The notes below the pieces were generated by a model. That model saw only the letters and a program-made list of their open reading frames with translations, was not told the DNA's origin and made no database searches. From Dictyocoela muelleri (lineage: Eukaryota; Microsporidia), in assembly GCA_016256075.1 (NCBI GenBank), contig SDVU01000057.1:1-23756 (forward strand): a stretch of 23,756 nt of DNA, in the 5' to 3' direction. The translations under genes were made by a program, and so were the position numbers. Shown piece by piece: positions 1-9,488 of this stretch (the stretch's first letter is position 1; every line of letters begins with the position of its first letter).

Positions 1-117
1 ATCTTTATATTTTTCAAAATTGTAAATAAAATTGTTCAAAATTATCAAATCATTACCTCTTTGACTTTTAATAAAAATTGGATTCATATATGGGTCACAA
101 GGTTTTTTTTCAATTTT

Positions 118-182
118 GGCGAGTTGAGGTCTTTTTAAATTCTGGAGAGTTAGACCTCAACTCGCCTATAGGCGAGTTGAGG
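118..182. repeat. Short palindrome cluster, GGCGAGTTGAGG unit
   Basis: Three copies of the 12-mer GGCGAGTTGAGG or its complement lie within 65 bp. Positions 118-131 pair with 153-166 as a 14-bp hairpin stem. Positions 155-182 form a perfect 28-bp palindrome centred on TATA. The stretch is far richer in G+C than its surroundings. It ends a few bases before the TA-flanked MITE that starts at 191, so it may be the remains of an older element's end. Positions 1-117 hold only A+T-rich sequence in which I see nothing. Confidence 0.75.
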
Positions 183-190
183 CCCTACCA

Positions 191-479
191 TACCAGAGCA
201 CTTTTATGGCAGAAAAAATGATCTCACTAAAAACTCCAAATAAATAAGTATCTTTATTTAATGTCATATTAGAGAAAAACTATTCGGAATATTATATAAA
301 GCTCTAAACGTTACTTTTTAATGGCCTCTTTCAAAAGTAGAAAACATTAAAAGGTATCGTTCAGAGCTTTATATGGTATTCTGAAAACTTTTCATCCAAT
401 AAGACATTAAATGAAGATACTTATTGATTTAGAGTTTTTAGAGAGATCGGTTTTTTATACTTAAAAAGTGGTCCAGTAT
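191..479. mobile_element. Palindromic MITE, family P1, copy a
   Basis: This is a near-complete palindrome. The left end (CCAGAGCACTTTTATGGC, from about 193) and the right end (complement CTGGACCACTTTTTAAG) are imperfect inverted repeats, and the pairing continues inward through GATCTCACTAAAAACTCC and AAGTATCTT to the centre near 335. TA lies outside both ends, as expected of a Tc1/mariner-type TA target. No coding potential is seen. It is a non-autonomous element; the superfamily is inferred only from the TA flanks. Confidence 0.8.
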
Positions 480-599
480 AATATAACAATACAATACATT
501 TTGTTTTATTTTTTAAAAGAATAAACGTTTTTTTTGTAAATGTAATTCAAAAAAATATAAGAGTTATTGTACAATAACTAAAATTGCCCTTTTCTAAAT

Positions 600-880
600 T
601 CTTTTTTAAGTATAAAAAACCGATCTCACTAAAAACTCCAAATCAATAAGTATCTTCATTTAATGTCTTATTGGATGAAAAGTTTTAAGAGTACAATAAA
701 AAGCTCCGAACGGTCCCTTTTAATGTTTTCTACTTTTGAAAGAGACCATTAAAAAGTAACGTTTAGAGCTTTATATAATATTACGAAAAGTTCTCCTCCA
801 ATAGGACATTAAATGAAGATACTTATTTATTTGGAGTTTTTAGTGAGATCCTTTTTTCGTGCCATAAAAGTGCTCTGGTA
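600..880. mobile_element. Palindromic MITE, family P1, copy b, inverted to copy a
   Basis: This is a second copy of the family at 191-479 in opposite orientation. The right end reads TGCTCTGGTA, exactly complementary to the left end of copy a, and the left part (TTTTTTAAGTATAAAAAAC) complements the right part of copy a. The outer left end is unclear: homology to copy a fades at about 600, so this copy may be truncated. The roughly 120-bp spacer at 480-599 is A+T-rich and carries a short palindrome near 564-577. The two copies make a 690-bp inverted repeat whose arms are themselves palindromes. Confidence 0.75.
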
Positions 881-1282
881 TAATAGAACAGTGCCGAAAT
901 TTCTAATTTACGTTGATAAATTTTTTTGTTAATTTGTTTAAAAAGAAAATGATATGATACTAATATTATTTTTTAGTAGTGTAAATATAAAGTACTTTGA
1001 AAATCAAAATATGATTATGTGATAAAAATTTCGAAGTACTTACTTTTAAATTATAGCCGTTAGTATTACTATTGATTTTATAAAATATGGAGTAAATTTC
1101 GAATATTTAATTAAATAATATTTAATAAATTAAATGATTTTTATTTAATTCTAATTTTATTTTTTAATATTTTAAAAAATATTGATTTATTATAATAATT
1201 TTCGTAAATAATAATTTTAGAATTATAATTTTTCTCGTTTTTAGGGATGAAAATTTTTTTCATTTTTCGGGAATTCTATTTT
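881..1282. other. A+T-rich gap, no gene seen
   Basis: No coding segment is recognised. A weak inverted pairing can be seen between AAGTACTTTGAAAATC (about 990) and the complement of TTTCGAAGTACTTA (about 1030), with a looser outer pairing around ATACTAATATTA (about 957) and TTAGTATTACTA (about 1060). This may be one more decayed palindromic element, but divergence is too high to set boundaries. Confidence 0.4.
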
Positions 1283-1570
1283 ATGTTACAGGCGACAAGA
1301 TCACCCCTCTCCGCCGTAGAACCCCTTCAAAAAAAAACTATTAAAAGACTTGAATTTTTTAAAATAATTTAGGGGTAAAAAAAATTATAAAAAGGTTTTT
1401 TGGAGGCAAATTAAATGAAGAATTAGCAAAATTTTTTACAGATTTCTCATCAAAAAATCTTTTTATAATTTTTTTTTACCCCTATATTATTTTACAAAAT
1501 TAAGTCTTTTAATTGATTTTTTTTTTGATGGGGTTCTACGGCGGGAGGGGGGGTCTGTCGCCTGTAACAT
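1283..1570. mobile_element. Palindromic MITE, family P2
   Basis: Inverted ends ATGTTACAGGCGACA (from 1283) and the complement of TGTCGCCTGTAACAT (to 1570) continue inward through a G/C-rich block around CCGCCGTAGAACCCC. The arms extend for roughly 120 bp each and are rich in A and T runs. There is no coding capacity. The G/C-rich terminal 45 bp stand out sharply from the host sequence. Family unknown. Confidence 0.8.
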
Positions 1571-1696
1571 TTAATAATCTTGTAATGGTTTCTTATATAA
1601 ATTAATATAATATATATTTATTATATTTCGATAAACGAAATATACTAAATATAGTATTATATAAATTTATATAAGAAACCATTACAAGATTATTAA
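1571..1696. repeat. Near-perfect palindrome adjoining P2
   Basis: The arms at about 1571-1602 and 1665-1696 are inverted copies (TTAATAATCTTGTAATGG and continuing through TTTCTTATATAAAT) around an A+T-rich centre. The palindrome starts directly where the P2 element ends. It is either a separate small foldback element or a target into which P2 inserted at one end. Confidence 0.75.
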
Positions 1697-1799
1697 ATAT
1701 CAAAGAATTTTATGATTCTTTTTTATTTAAACTTTTTTCATAAGCTATTTTTTTCAGGTCCCTAACCCGTTTATAGTATCCATATTTGTTTATTCATAC

Positions 1800-3000
1800 C
1801 ATACCTAAACGACGAGTTTATGATACACTGTGATGCGAGCGAATAGGTGATAGTATCTGAATTCAGTAGATAAATAATGTTATAGGACACTACAGCAAAA
1901 AACTAAATGAAAGCAAGAGTAAATACATTATTGTAGTAAAGAAATTGTTCACACTTTTAGTTCAATCGAGAGGAAATCACTTATTGCGAATCGAAAATAA
2001 CAGTCTATACCGATAACAAAAACCTGATCACTAACAATATTGATTTGGGAAAAAATGAATAGATCTGAGGCATTCATATCAAAACTATATATCAAATACT
2101 GTCTCATAAAGGGAGAAGAGAATATAGTAGCAGATAATTTATCGCGAACTTATTTGCGGATAAACAAAACTAATGTTTGCAAAAAATAGAATGACGAGCA
2201 TCAAAGTACAAGACAAATAACATCCATTCAGCATATAAAAGAACAAAATATCACAAACGGAAATACAAGCATTACTAGGACATACCTAACACTCAGACAA
2301 TACATAAGTTTCACTTCTAAACAAATAAAAATTTTTAAAAATATGATAAATACTTGTCATAATTGCCAAAAATCCAAGAAATTCAAATTCCTCTACGTGA
2401 AACCAACAGTTAAAATAACAACATAGACCACGCTAGAAGACATAAGCAGTGATCTATATTGACTTTTTATACAATTGACTTTACCCACAAGTTTATTTCT
2501 GATAAAAAAATTAAATACCGTTTACTTTCAGGCACAATATATACAAAAAATACTATTTTACTCAGCAAATCACATCTGCAGAGATGATACGTGCATTCAA
2601 AAAAGAATTGTAATAATAGATAAACGATCATAAACATTCCTATCGGATAATGAGGAATGTTATAACGCTGTCATCACAAAATATTTTTAAAAAACATTAA
2701 AAATTAATAAAATATCAAATTCATGTGGAAACAAACAGGAAATTCATTATCGGAAAGAAAAAACTCAACAATAACAACTATATTAAGATTATGCAAAGGC
2801 CGGAACTTAAGATAATTAAACCAATAATTAAATCAAGCTGAATAATTAAGTAAACCGAACATAGGTGCTTTTCATGAACATTACTTAACAAAAATATCAA
2901 GACAAACTTCAGATCTGAAAATTTAAATCGAAACGGATAAAAATGACAATTTAACAAGCATAAATTTAACCAGGGCTACCTGATACTGATCTGTAACAAT
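1800..3000 (+). mobile_element. Old Ty3/gypsy pol remnant (RNase H to integrase)
   Basis: Short islands match the order expected of a Ty3/gypsy pol gene. An RNase H start (DEFMIHCDASE) lies near 1811-1843. It is followed by GHYSKKLNESKSKY near 1880, TDNKNL near 2015 and ADNLSRTY near 2130. Integrase zinc-finger cysteines (CHNCQKSK) lie near 2355, a core-domain SDNEECYNAVITKYF near 2645, and a third catalytic-motif region (GNSLSERKNST) near 2740. The copy is heavily broken, with many interruptions, and no LTR is seen at either end. It is far more decayed than the element at 5485-9791 and differs from it, so it is an older insertion of a related but distinct lineage. Confidence 0.8.
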
Positions 3001-4164
3001 TTTAAAGAAAAGCTAGTGAATATTTAATAAAGCCTGCTAATTATAGCTTGAATATCAGACAACAAACAGTGCGTATATTTCAAAGATTAGAAGAACAAAA
3101 ATGACTATCGAAACATTAAATCCATAAACACCTACTTTATTGGCGGTAATGTCTTACTCATGTCAAAATAATCCGAAAATTTTAATTAATTTTTAAATAA
3201 AATTTAGATTTTTTAAAATTTAATTAATCAAAATTTTGCATAAAATAAAGCAAATCCTGTACCAATACAGGATATAACCAACGCCAATAAAACGATTTAT
3301 GAGAATATCTTTACATCTTATATTCTTACAGGCGAATGGCCTAGGGCGTTTCATGCACTATATCTTACTATTTAAAATCCTTTATTAGTTAAAGCTTAAA
3401 TTTCTTCATAAAATCTTATTTTATGGCAAAAAAAACGGAATAACTCGGTAATAATGAGGAATTAAGCTTTTTATGTATTTGTTGATCCCTAAAACATTTT
3501 ATATAATACAGGAAGACTTTAGCAACCGAGTATGTTATATAAAAAATATTCGCTTTTAATTTATAAAAAAACTAAAAATTTCAAAATTTTCCTCTTTGAA
3601 ATCTAGATAACATAGAATTTCTTGAATTTGTACACCGATACTGCTTCTGTAATCGCCTAAAAAGGATAACTTTGTACTAAAGCACTTTTATAGATTGACA
3701 GTAGTAAGCTGAACATTTAAATATTTTTTTTCTTTTCACCATCTTATTTTAATAAGATTAAGAAGAATCGTATATTTGAATTTTCCCTGATAAGGATTGT
3801 TACTTTTTTCAAAACGGTTTTTTAGTTTTTTTATCTCGGTATTCAAGATATCAATTTGTGCTTTTGTAGACAAATTTTGCTTTCCAATTCTGATATAAAA
3901 TCAACTATAAAACAATTTCTTTTAATTTGCATTTTCATTTTAGCGCCAAATTGAGATTTTAGAGCAAAATTAATTTTACATTTTTTTTATTCCAGAATCC
4001 CAACTAGATTTTATAAAATTTATTTTTAAAGAGAAAATTAAGTTTTAACGCGTTAATAATATCCAAATTTTATTCTTTCCTGAAAAAAAAAATTATCTAG
4101 TATGAACGGGAAAAATTCGTTTTCTGATTTACTAAGATATTTTGATAATAATTTTATTTGGATC
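3001..4164. other. Unassigned A+T-rich interval
   Basis: No gene can be supported. A short hairpin (ATCCTGT...ACAGGAT) lies near 3255-3274. Translation of about 3295-3365 gives ILTGEWPRAFHALYL, which loosely resembles the conserved N-terminal segment of non-LTR reverse transcriptases, but nothing after it supports a LINE. On the minus strand about 3600-3700 gives a coding-like but unrecognised stretch. Positions 3937-4030 match an inverted copy near 13.9 kb and are listed separately. Confidence 0.35.
3937..4030 (+). repeat. Dispersed repeat R2, inverted copy near 13.9 kb
   Basis: This roughly 95-bp stretch, from TTTTAGCGCCA to AGATTTTATAAAATT, matches the reverse complement of about 13895-14005 with many substitutions and small gaps. 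Shared landmarks in order are TTAGCGCCA, GATTTTA, AAATTAATT, ATTC(C/T)AGA and ATTTTATAAAATT. No coding is seen. It is probably part of an old non-coding transposon. Confidence 0.55.
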
Positions 4165-5141
4165 TCGTGCTTTTTATTTTGCTAAAATGGGGACGTACTA
4201 AAATTTTTGATTTTACCTCTATGTTCCAATGTAAAAAAAATTAAAAAATTAATTATTATTAAATCCAAAAAAACATCAAAAGACATTAAACCCTCATTTC
4301 TATTTAGCATAAAACGCAACAAATAGATATCTATGTATCTGTAAACTCAATGCGGGCGATTGACACCACTTTTAATTGCCGTCCAACATCATTCAATAGA
4401 ATTAATATAAACACCATTTTCAGGATTTGCAAAGTGAATTGAATAATTTACAGTCTTATGTTCAGCAAAATACTGGTTTAAAGTTGAGTATCCTCTCCAT
4501 TTGTCTGTATAAATTGTTGAATTTTTATTTATCACTAATTTCAAGAAATTGAATAATTCATCATCTTATCTATTACTGATTTTTTTCAAGATTATTTTTC
4601 TTTGTAAGCTTCTTTCAACAGCACTAACGATACAAACACCTTATACATGATGTTCGCGATGATATTTTTCATTTTCAAATTTCGACTCATCAACTTCTAT
4701 GATTATTCATTCGCCACCTATGTTTTCAATTTTAGTATAATATTTTGATATTAAATTAAATCGCATTTTTTAAAAGACTTTAAACACCCTTTATCTGTCA
4801 TATTCTGTCTATCTTGTGAATTCAGACTTTTTTGCTGTTTCTAACCATTTTTTATATATAAACAATTTTTTTATGTTATCATCTATGTTTGATGTAAATG
4901 ACGTGTTTATGAAGAAGGAATAAACATACCTACATGATTTCCATTGCATTTGACTTGCATCGCTTTACGTGAATGCCACACGACTTGCGAATTACACTTA
5001 TGACATTTTTTTTGTTTTTAATCGATTAATTAAATAATTCATTATATTTTTGTAATATTAACGTTCGTTCTGTACCATGGTCATAAGGGTAAAATCAAAA
5101 ATTTTTGGTAAACCTTCGTTTTAGCAAAATAAAGAGCGCAT
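4165..5141 (-). mobile_element. Merlin DNA transposon relic A
   Basis: The element is bounded by imperfect terminal inverted repeats of about 70 bp. The left one starts near 4167 (GTGCTTTTTATTTTGCT) and the right one ends near 5139 (complement GCGCTCTTTATTTTGCT). Pairing continues inward to TTTTTGATTTTACC on both sides. The enclosed transposase runs on the minus strand. About 975 bp is a normal size for a Merlin. No clean 8-9-bp target duplication could be recognised, in keeping with age. Confidence 0.8.
4290..5030 (-). pseudogene. Merlin (ISXO2-like/IS1595-type) transposase, broken
   Basis: Reading the minus strand downward, a zinc-ribbon-like segment CHKCNSQVVWHSRK with a later C is near 4950-5010. 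The first catalytic motif EVDESKFENEKYH is near 4660-4698, where DE is the start of the DDE triad. YTDKWRGYSTLNQYFAE at about 4470-4511 gives the second Asp. NPENGVYINSIE near 4391-4425 gives the third acid. WTAIKSGVNRPH near 4350 is the conserved C-terminal tail. The family cuts and pastes short TIR elements by a DDE mechanism. Several stops and frame changes separate these pieces, so the gene is dead. Order and motifs make the family call secure; the start is not. Confidence 0.88.
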
Positions 5142-5484
5142 TAGCTATTTTATTTATATAAAAAAATAATATAATTATAACACATACAATCTTTATTGTT
5201 GCATTATGATGAGTATGTCAAGAACAAATGATATGCAGAGGCTCAAAAGTAAAGCCTTATGAGGAATTTGACATTCACATTCATCTATTATACTTTTCAT
5301 TCAAAAATATAGAATTAGAAATTTTTAATATTTTCGAGAAATTGATATGAAAATTTTCATCATTATTATACCATTCAAATATTTATTATTTAATGTCACG
5401 GCACTTGGATGTCACTGTCTATGGGTGTCCACTAAAAATTTTAAAAATAAAATTGATGTCAAATAATTTAAAATTTTAAAATAT

Positions 5485-5753
5485 TGTGATGACATATGAT
5501 ACATCACAGTATAAGCCACGTCATATCTGACATTCATCAATTTCATAATTTGATTAAGTTCATTTTTATCAAATTTCCCTCTACTCAAAACTATAAATAC
5601 GTGAGAAAAAAGAACCCCTAAGGATGTACATGAGAGAAGAGACAATACAGAGTAGGTATAACACGAAACGCATAAATAAAGTAAGTTTCAGCAATTCTAA
5701 ATCTTTATTAGCAAATTATTTAAAATATATCGATCTATTTAGTAGTTATCGCA
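5485..5753 (+). repeat. 5' LTR of the Ty3/gypsy element
   Basis: It begins TGTGATGACATATGATAC and ends GTTATCGCA, 269 bp long. It contains a TATA-like ATAAATAC near 5593, the likely promoter core. It carries one copy of a 17-bp unit (ATCAATTTCATAATTTG) that is present three times in the 3' LTR. Just after the LTR is ATTGAGCTCAATG; I cannot match it to a tRNA primer site. The minus-strand open frame here is an antisense shadow. Confidence 0.93.
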
Positions 5754-6590
5754 AATTGAGCTCAATGAAACTGATAACAACGATCAAAGATGAGATAAGA
5801 AAAGAAGACAGTATAAATAACCAAGTCTCAGGCGTGGATGAGAAGTTTGAACACGTTTTTTTCGAGTATAAAAGCGCACAATCGGGTTTGAAAATGACTC
5901 ATCGTAAAAATCTGCTATCCTCATTAAAGATCAAGATATCCTGAGTTGGAAGATTATGTTTAACGAGGTATCAAGAATTTGTAAGTGGTCAGAGGAGATT
6001 AAAGTAGAAGTGCTTACGCAAATAGTAGGCCAAAATATTCAATATCAAATAGTACCGTGTGGTAGTTCTTCAGAAATAATTTATAAGATTTTGAAACTCA
6101 AATATAACGCAGAAAACTCATATAAGTACCAATCAATGCTCTCGCAAGTAAGACAAAGAAACTATGTCACAGTTAGAAGATATTTAAAAGACATCTAGAT
6201 ATTAGTTCATAAGTTAGGCATCTGTAATGACTGGGAGGAAACAATGATCAAAAATAAAATTCAGGAATGTTTTTATACTGGTTTGGAAGATTGTGTGAAG
6301 TTTGAGCTGACAAAGAACCAGAACTCCGATTTAGATTCACTCCCAGTCATGATGTTAAAGATGGAATCCTTCCTCATAAAAAAATCAATTCACATGAAGA
6401 AGACAAAACATTCATCGATAATGAGAAACATGGTGGTAGTCTTAATAATGGTTGTAAAACAAATAACAGTCGCAACTTCACAAGAAATAAGAATACAAAG
6501 GAAAGAAATCAAAAGTATTGCAAACACCACAAATCCGACTCGCATAATACAAATAAATGTAGATACTTAAAATACCTGGAAGAAAAGAAC
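5624..6590 (+). pseudogene. Gag-like region of the Ty3/gypsy element
   Basis: Open segments lie at 5624-5944, 5956-6198 and 6244-6570. By position, between the 5' LTR and the protease motif, they should be gag. The middle segment (QIVGQNIQYQIV..., then LKLKYNAENSYKYQSML) has the helical, charged look of Ty3-type capsid regions, but no residue motif settles it. No CCHC zinc knuckle was found. The first open frame starts with an ATG inside the LTR, which is treated as an observation elsewhere. Broken. Confidence 0.6.
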
Positions 6591-6639
6591 AACAAAAACA
6601 ACGAAAAGAAGGCCTATGCCCTTCGAGAGCAATCTATTG

Positions 6640-6830
6640 ATCCAAAGGTCATAGAAATGAAGGTAGAGATTGAAAAAGAAATCTTTAACGCGATTATAGA
6701 TACAGGATCTGTAGAAAATTATGTGACTGATACGCTGGTGAAAAAGTTTAATTTAAAAACAGAAACCCTAACAAACAAAAGGACAGTTGAAATTGAGAAT
6801 GAAGTAGCGTAGACGTAACTGAATGTACCG
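6640..6830 (+). pseudogene. Retroviral-type aspartic protease region
   Basis: An active-site DTGS (6699-6710) is preceded by FNAII and followed by VENYVTDTLV, the classic start of a retropepsin-like domain. In this family the protease releases the gag and pol products. It lies just upstream of the reverse transcriptase, as in other Ty3/gypsy elements. Part of a broken pol. Confidence 0.8.
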
Positions 6831-7194
6831 AATTGAAATTCAAGCTGGAAGGCGATGATAATAATATTTATAAAAGTAAATTCTTTGTAATCCCGAATCC
6901 GAACAGAAATCCAAACTTAGGAATGAGATTCCTTACCGAAAAAATCGCCGTCATAAATATAAAAGACGAATTCATAGTTATCGATGAATATCTTATGAGA
7001 TAACCAAAGGAAAGACATATAAAAATTCTGCTGAAGAAGAAATAATTCCAAAAACCAAACCTTGCAAAATAAGTAACTGGAAGACAAAATAAAAAAATTA
7101 GTAAAGACCGCTCAGAGTAAAAACTCAATATTAGGTACATTTCTAAATGCTGAGCACAAAATTAAAGCAATTTCGCAATATAAAAATATATCAA

Positions 7195-8040
7195 AAGAAT
7201 ATAGCATGCCTTTGGGACTTCAAAAGGATGTTAGTGACCATATAGAAGAATTATTAAAAAAAAATAATTGAAGAACGAGATAGTCCAATTATAACACCAG
7301 CATTCGCAAAAAAAAAACGCAATGGTAAAATTAGATTGGTCGTAGATTACAGATATTTAAATTCAATAACCGAAAAAACACATAAATTGACACCAAGCAT
7401 TTTTGAACTTCTCGCCAGATTAAACGGAATGAAATACTTATCTAGCATCGACTTAAATAACGGTTACTACCAAATAAATATGGCTGAAGATGACGTTTTT
7501 AGGACAGGGTTCAAAATTTTGAAGATGAGATTCGTTTTCAAGAAAATGCCATTCGGGTTGTGTAATGCACCCACAACCTTTCAAATGGCAATGAACCACA
7601 TGCTAAAAGATATAAAAAACGTAAAGATTTACTTAGATGATATTCTTGTATTTTCAACTACCCCAGATGAACACTTAAATCTTCTTGACGAAGTATTCAG
7701 AATTTTATCAGAAAATAACGTTTCTATCAACTTTGAAAAATCGGAATTTTTTAAAAACAAAGTAGAATATCTGGGACACAAGATCACGCCTGAAGGAATA
7801 AGACCCAATATAACGAAAATTGAAAATTGCTATTTTAAACAACCAAAGACGAGAAAACAATTGGAAAGATTTTTTAGGCTTATAAACTGGTATAGGCCTT
7901 TTATCAAAGACCTTTCACAAATGAGCAGTACATTATACGACAAATTGAAAACTAGATCCAAAATAATTAAATGGGAAAGGAAAGATGAGATAATTAGAGA
8001 AAAAATCATAGGTGAAATAAAAAAAGACCAACCTTATCGC
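7195..8040 (+). pseudogene. Reverse transcriptase region of the Ty3/gypsy pol
   Basis: The longest open stretch of the window is here (7336-8070). An upstream segment (YSMPLGLQKDV near 7201) gives the usual N-terminal RT motif. Further motifs are LVVDYRYLN near 7336, SSIDLNNGYYQI near 7443, MPFGLCNAPTTFQ near 7549, the catalytic YLDDILVF near 7630, and YLGHKITPEGI near 7768. This set is diagnostic of Ty3/gypsy RT, which copies the element's RNA into DNA. The TTG at 7336 is not a biological start, since RT sequence continues upstream of it. Confidence 0.93.
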
Positions 8041-8440
8041 ATCCAGATCTTAACAAGGAATTCGTTTTGAATGTGACGCTTCCGAAAATAGTGTTGGAAG
8101 AATCTTGCTTCAAGACGGGAAACTAGTAGGCGTTTATAGTAAAAAGTTCAATACACAAGAGGATAATTACTCAAACGCAGAAAAGGAAGTACTTGCTATC
8201 ACTAAATCTCTAGAACACTACAAATAATTAGTTTACAATACAAAAACTATAATATTAACTGATAACAAAAACTTGATCCCAAAAGGCCCATTGTCAAAAA
8301 GAATAAACCGAATGAAATTTATTTTAGAAGAATTTTATTATGAAATATGACATATAAAAGGAGAAGATAACACCGAAGCTGATTTTTCTTCCCCGATGTT
8401 CATTAAAAATCTCAAAACGACCACTAAGACACGATTACAG
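8041..8440 (+). pseudogene. RNase H region of the Ty3/gypsy pol
   Basis: FECDASENSVGRIL near 8063 carries the first catalytic Asp of the RNase H fold. It is followed by YSKKFNTQEDNYSNAEKE near 8137, LTDNKNLIP near 8260 and HIKGEDNTEADF near 8350. The order and spacing are typical of the domain that removes RNA from the RNA-DNA hybrid. Broken. Confidence 0.85.
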
Positions 8441-8499
8441 GCCAGTTGTATCTAAAATACTAACAACAGAAAATGGACCTAACGAGACAAATTTAAAAA

Positions 8500-9480
8500 C
8501 AGAAGATGAAGTTTTAAAGGCATTAAAGAACGTTCATGAAATGTTAATACACTCCGGTATATCCAAAATGAGACAAACAATAAAAAGAACGTGAAAATTA
8601 GTAAGTTAAGCACATTAATTGATTTGATATGTAAGAACTGTGACTAATTCAATAGAGAAAAGGAACTAAAACATAATCTTGGATAGACATATCACGAATT
8701 TAAACTCTCAGAACCTGGAGAAATGGTAGGTCTAGATATAAAAATGCCAATTAAAAGTACACACTTTAGGGATATTAATGAGAGAGAAAGTTTTTATATA
8801 CTCGCAATGGTCGACATTTATTCTCGGTATACTATGATTGACATTATATACGATCTCAAATCAACAACTATTTGCAATTCATTCGAGAATTTATGGCTTA
8901 AAACACAAAAGAAGCCCAGATATTGTTTATCAGACAATAGTAGACAATTTATTTCCGGTAATTTCAAGCAACTATTAAAAATAATAACATTCAACATATA
9001 ACCTCGGCACCTAATAATCCAACCGGAAACAGTATAGTGGAACAAATAAATTTAGAAATAGGATTAGTCTTGAGAATTTGCCGGGATAAAAAACTGCAAG
9101 AACTTAAAGAGAGCATTTTAAGGAGAATAAATTGTACCAGTAACGGTAACTTGAAGTATAGCCCAATAGAGATTTTCTATAACGCTTCCATATTCAAAAA
9201 TCATAATGCAAACTTAGAAATTAATCACGAAGAACTGAAGAAAAATTTCATGAGAAAATGTGAAAAGTATAACGAGACTATAAAAGGACAAAGAAAAAAT
9301 GTTGAATATAAAGTAGGAGATATGATATACATTAAAAATAATGACACCGATACGGTTGAATAAAAATGGCCAGGACCATATTCTGTTAGTAGAATTTCAA
9401 GAGGTAGGAAGAATATCTATATCGGACTCAATAACAAAGAGATGAGAGTATCTATAAAAAATTGCCGTCCTTTTATGGGG
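8500..9480 (+). pseudogene. Integrase region of the Ty3/gypsy pol
   Basis: A zinc-binding HHCC part is visible as HEMLIHSGISKMRQ near 8536 and CKNCD near 8634. The catalytic core has GLDIK near 8732, VDIYSRYTMID near 8811 and LSDNSRQF near 8926, then NPTGNSIVEQ near 9017 for the D-D-E triad. A C-terminal YKVGDMIYIKN near 9307 and WPGPYSVSRISRG near 9368 form the GPY/F-type module. The domain joins element DNA to the target. Broken. Confidence 0.88.
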
Positions 9481-9488
9481 GTGGAGAA
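9474..9488 (+). promoter_or_regulatory. Candidate polypurine tract
   Basis: ATGGGGGTGGAGAA directly precedes the TG of the 3' LTR. A purine run in this place primes second-strand synthesis in LTR retroelements. It is the only G-rich run for several hundred bases. Confidence 0.7.

Noticed and set aside
155-182. CRISPR-like or operator reading of the 28-bp palindrome cluster
   Set aside because: Only three unit copies, unequal spacing and no spacers; the context is eukaryotic transposon debris.
3135-3293. Inverted pair TTTATTGGCG / CGCCAATAAA
   Set aside because: Only about 10-12 bp match and there is no further pairing inward, so a MITE call is not supported.
5412-5645. Minus-strand open frame of 77 residues
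   Set aside because: It lies across the 5' LTR and is antisense to it; no motif, and the sequence is explained by the LTR.
6868-7140. Minus-strand open frame of 90 residues with hydrophobic stretches
   Set aside because: It is antisense to the protease-RT interval of the Ty3/gypsy element. The membrane-like look comes from reading A-rich sequence in reverse.
8818-9045. Minus-strand open frame opposite integrase
   Set aside because: Shadow of the integrase region; no independent support.
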